A stretch of 64,000 nucleotides of DNA, from contig JBCCGT010000018.1 of assembly GCA_039029135.1 (NCBI GenBank), forward strand, positions 1 to 64,000, in the 5' to 3' direction. The notes under the pieces were generated by a model. The model was not told the DNA's origin and searched no databases. It saw only the letters and a list, made by a program, of their open reading frames with translations. The translations under genes and the position numbers were made by a program. This document shows positions 61,999 through 64,000 of the stretch, piece after piece. This DNA is from JALZVT01 sp039029135 (lineage in GTDB: Bacteria; Pseudomonadota; Gammaproteobacteria; Pseudomonadales; Azotimanducaceae). The stretch's first letter is position 1; each line of letters starts with the position of its first letter.

Positions 61999-62394
61999 TT
62001 GATCGAAGACCGACTGAGCGCGCTGGCGCTGTGGGTGGGAGCGCACCTGATCCTGACGCTGGTGCTGGCGCTCAACGTTACGCGCCACCGGCTGAACGCG
62101 GGCAAAGACGAGTACACTCCGGAGCGCCTGGAGCGGGCGATCCGGGCCCACGGCAACAACATCGAGTACGTGCCGTTCGTGCTGTTGGGCATCGTGGTGC
62201 TGTACTTCTGCGGCCTGGCGGCGCTGTGGATCCACGCGCTCTGCGGTCTACTGCTGGTTGCGCGACTTTGCCACGCGCACGGCATTCAGCAGGAAGGACC
62301 CTTGCCGAAGACCCGGGTGATCGGCAACGTCGGAACCTGGCTCGTTATGCTGCTGGTCGGGCTGCGACTGATCGCGCGGGCTTTCGGCTTGTAA
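61999..62394 (+). CDS. MAPEG family membrane protein
   Basis: 131 residues from a TTG with GGGGGGAA about 7 bases upstream. Four helices; the MAPEG pattern RAHGNNIEYVPFVLLGIVVL and ARLCHAHGIQ are clear. MAPEG includes microsomal GST-like enzymes; bacterial members of this subtype have no assigned substrate. Converges with hemW. Confidence 0.88.
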   Translation: MIEDRLSALALWVGAHLILTLVLALNVTRHRLNAGKDEYTPERLERAIRAHGNNIEYVPFVLLGIVVLYFCGLAALWIHALCGLLLVARLCHAHGIQQEGPLPKTRVIGNVGTWLVMLLVGLRLIARAFGL

Positions 62395-62459
62395 TCGAAG
62401 CGGGTTGCTGCGCACCGACCGGCAGCCGATCGCGAATCGAGCGATGCGCCGCTTGACCG

Positions 62460-63671
62460 CTACCCAGCGGGTAAGAACTCGGCGACCACGGAATCCAGAA
62501 AACGCCGTCCGAGCGGCGTGAGCTGCAGTCGCCGTGGCGCCAGCAGTCGACGCCGTCGCAGGTCCTGTAACGGTTTTGCGATAGCGGCCAGCGGCAGCCC
62601 AGATCTTGTCGCGAACAGGTCCTCGTCCACCCCGTCGAGGAGGCGCAGCGCGCCCAGCAGAAACTCGACCCCGATCTGATCTTCCGGTACCGGTTGGGTA
62701 TCCGGCGCGCTGCCGGCGTTCACCGCGCGTGCGTACAGCCGCGGCTGGCGCGGGCGGCTCGTGCGCTCAATGTGAAACGCAGCTGCCCCAGACTCAGGCG
62801 CGGCCGCGCGCTCCGTCAGCTTGCCGTGCGCGCCGGCGCCGATGCCGATGTAGTCGCCGAACGCCCAGTAGTTGCGGTTGTGTCGACAGGCCTGGCCGGC
62901 CTTCGCATAGGCAGAGATCTCGTAGCGCTCGAAGCCAGCGGCGCCGAGGGCCGCCAGACCGTCCTCCTCGATTGCCGCGAGCGTGTCCTCGTCGGGGAGC
63001 TCGGGCGGTCGCCGGGCGAACGCCGTCTTGGGCTCGATGGTGAGCTGATAGTAGGAGACGTGGTCGACGCCGCTGTCGATGGCGCGCTCGATGTCGCGAG
63101 CGGCTGCCGCCGTATCCTGCTCCGGCAGCCCGTGCATCAGATCCAGATTGATGCGCGTAAAGCCGACGCGATGGGCCTCCTCGATCGCGCGTGTGGCGTC
63201 CGCGACGCTGTGTATGCGGCCGAGCGCCTCAAGGCTCGCCTGGTGGAACGACTGCACGCCGAGCGACAGGCGATTGACGCCTGCATCTCGGAAGCCGCCC
63301 AGGTCGCCCTGCTCCAGCGTGCCGGGATTGGCCTCCATCGTGATCTCGGCCTCGGGTGACAGCGCTGGCCCGATCTCGTCGATCAGACCCTGGAACAGCC
63401 AGGGCGGCAGCAGACTCGGCGTGCCGCCGCCGAAGAAGATCGTGTCGACGCGGCGATCCCGCAGCGCCGTCCGCTGCATCCGCCAGTCCGCGAGCAGCAG
63501 ATCCAGGTAGTCGCGCGCTTGGGAGTCGTCCAGCGGGTCGTTCAGCTCGTGCGAGTTGAAATCGCAGTAGGGGCATTTGCGGACGCACCAGGGGAGGTGC
63601 ACGTACAGCCCGACGGGCGGCAGCCTTTGCGGATCTGGGGAGTGCGCTTCAGAGCTGGTCGAGCTGGTCAC
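62460..63671 (-). CDS. hemW: Heme chaperone HemW (radical SAM, HemN-like)
   Basis: 403 residues from a GTG. Radical-SAM CxxxCxxC in CVRKCPYCDFN (no CPYCxFC fourth Cys of HemN), GGGTPSLLPP, EANPGTLE, RLSLGVQSF, DLMHGLPEQ. HemW inserts heme rather than acting as coproporphyrinogen dehydrogenase. It overlaps the rdgB stop by 23 bases, the usual rdgB-hemW pairing. Confidence 0.95.
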   Translation of the reverse strand: MTSSTSSEAHSPDPQRLPPVGLYVHLPWCVRKCPYCDFNSHELNDPLDDSQARDYLDLLLADWRMQRTALRDRRVDTIFFGGGTPSLLPPWLFQGLIDEIGPALSPEAEITMEANPGTLEQGDLGGFRDAGVNRLSLGVQSFHQASLEALGRIHSVADATRAIEEAHRVGFTRINLDLMHGLPEQDTAAAARDIERAIDSGVDHVSYYQLTIEPKTAFARRPPELPDEDTLAAIEEDGLAALGAAGFERYEISAYAKAGQACRHNRNYWAFGDYIGIGAGAHGKLTERAAAPESGAAAFHIERTSRPRQPRLYARAVNAGSAPDTQPVPEDQIGVEFLLGALRLLDGVDEDLFATRSGLPLAAIAKPLQDLRRRRLLAPRRLQLTPLGRRFLDSVVAEFLPAG

Positions 63672-64000
63672 GCAGTTGCCGCCAGGCGTGGCCGCGATGG
63701 CTGCGCGCGGATTTCTCGTCCGGGCTCAAGGTCGCGGCACTCCTCCCGTCGCTGGCACAGCGAAACAGAGGGTCATAGCCGAAGCCGTTCGCGCCCTCGG
63801 GTGCGCGGCCGATAGCGCCGTGCCAGGCGCCGGACGCGATCAGCGGCACCGGGTCGTCCGCGTCGCGCAACAGGACCAGCACGCAATAAAAGTAGGCGCG
63901 CCGGTCCGTGACGCCGTCGAGCTCGCGCAGCAGTCTCGCGTTGTTGTCGGTGTCCGGGCTGTTGCCGGGGCTGCGGTTCTGATTGTCTGGGCCGACCTCG
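63649..64000 (-). CDS. rdgB: dITP/XTP pyrophosphatase RdgB (N-terminus outside window)
   Basis: The C-terminal 117 residues only; the frame runs off the right edge. Visible: TDNNARLLRELDGVTDRRAY, FYCVLVLLRDADDPVPLIA, WHGAI, GANGFGYDPLF, SDGRSAATLSPDEKSARSHR (SHR at the end of the active site). Cleans noncanonical purine nucleoside triphosphates. The segment EVGPDNQNRSPGNSPDTDNN is longer and more polar than usual in the loop before DNNA. Confidence 0.94.
   Translation of the reverse strand, partial: EVGPDNQNRSPGNSPDTDNNARLLRELDGVTDRRAYFYCVLVLLRDADDPVPLIASGAWHGAIGRAPEGANGFGYDPLFRCASDGRSAATLSPDEKSARSHRGHAWRQLRDQLDQL

Overview
The window is a high-GC chromosomal segment of a gammaproteobacterium. 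The right half carries the conserved gammaproteobacterial blocks recG-spoT-rpoZ-gmk-yicC / rph-pyrE / slmA-argB-algC-coaBC / radC-rpmB-rpmG-mutM / coaD-rsmD / ftsY-ftsE-ftsX-rpoH / trmB / hemW-rdgB. Gene order resembles E. coli and Pseudomonas, but dut is missing between coaBC and algC, and trmH is missing between spoT and recG. SlmA and the FtsYEX-RpoH order support the class; genus cannot be told from this sequence. One tRNA gene (Arg, CCG) is present. There is no rRNA, CRISPR array, phage gene or insertion sequence.

Region 1 (1-10.5 kb) is mixed: the C-terminal part of a giant PKD-repeat surface or secreted protein, a DUF1801 protein, a divergent pair of a thiamine-diphosphate enzyme and an acyl-CoA dehydrogenase, tRNA-Arg followed at once by two perfect hairpins, a small acquired-looking mobile mystery protein A/B cassette whose Fic gene is broken by an in-frame amber codon, a COQ4-family protein and a secreted beta-propeller protein.

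Region 2 (10.6-34.2 kb) is the most unusual part: a synthase-dependent polysaccharide island. Its core is a minus-strand operon of STAS protein, nucleotidyltransferase, RsbW-like kinase, GH2, GH9, a processive GT2 synthase and four consecutive DUF3131 proteins, followed by an esterase. It is flanked by an outer-membrane-barrel-like protein, a divergent OpgC-like acyltransferase, secreted and lipoprotein genes, and a second regulatory operon (GT4 glycosyltransferase, Hpt, receiver-PP2C phosphatase). The Hpt, receiver-phosphatase, kinase and STAS parts together form a full phosphorelay plus partner switch, with no sigma factor nearby. My reading is that the switch controls synthesis or export of a glucan-like polymer that is made by the GT2, processed in the periplasm by the DUF3131, GH9 and GH2 proteins, and acylated by the OpgC-like protein. 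The polymer is unknown.

Region 3 (34.2-38.3 kb) holds small accessory genes: an MFS exporter, a GST, RidA, a DUF938 methyltransferase and a small hypothetical.

Region 4 (38.3-64 kb) is the housekeeping core: stringent response, nucleotide synthesis, arginine and CoA synthesis, sugar phosphates, ribosomal proteins L28 and L33, DNA repair, cell division, the heat-shock sigma factor, tRNA methylation and heme chaperone. Notable details are a coaD gene with no usual start codon but a good Shine-Dalgarno placed before ATC, and a near-perfect CIRCE (HrcA) operator directly upstream of rpoH.
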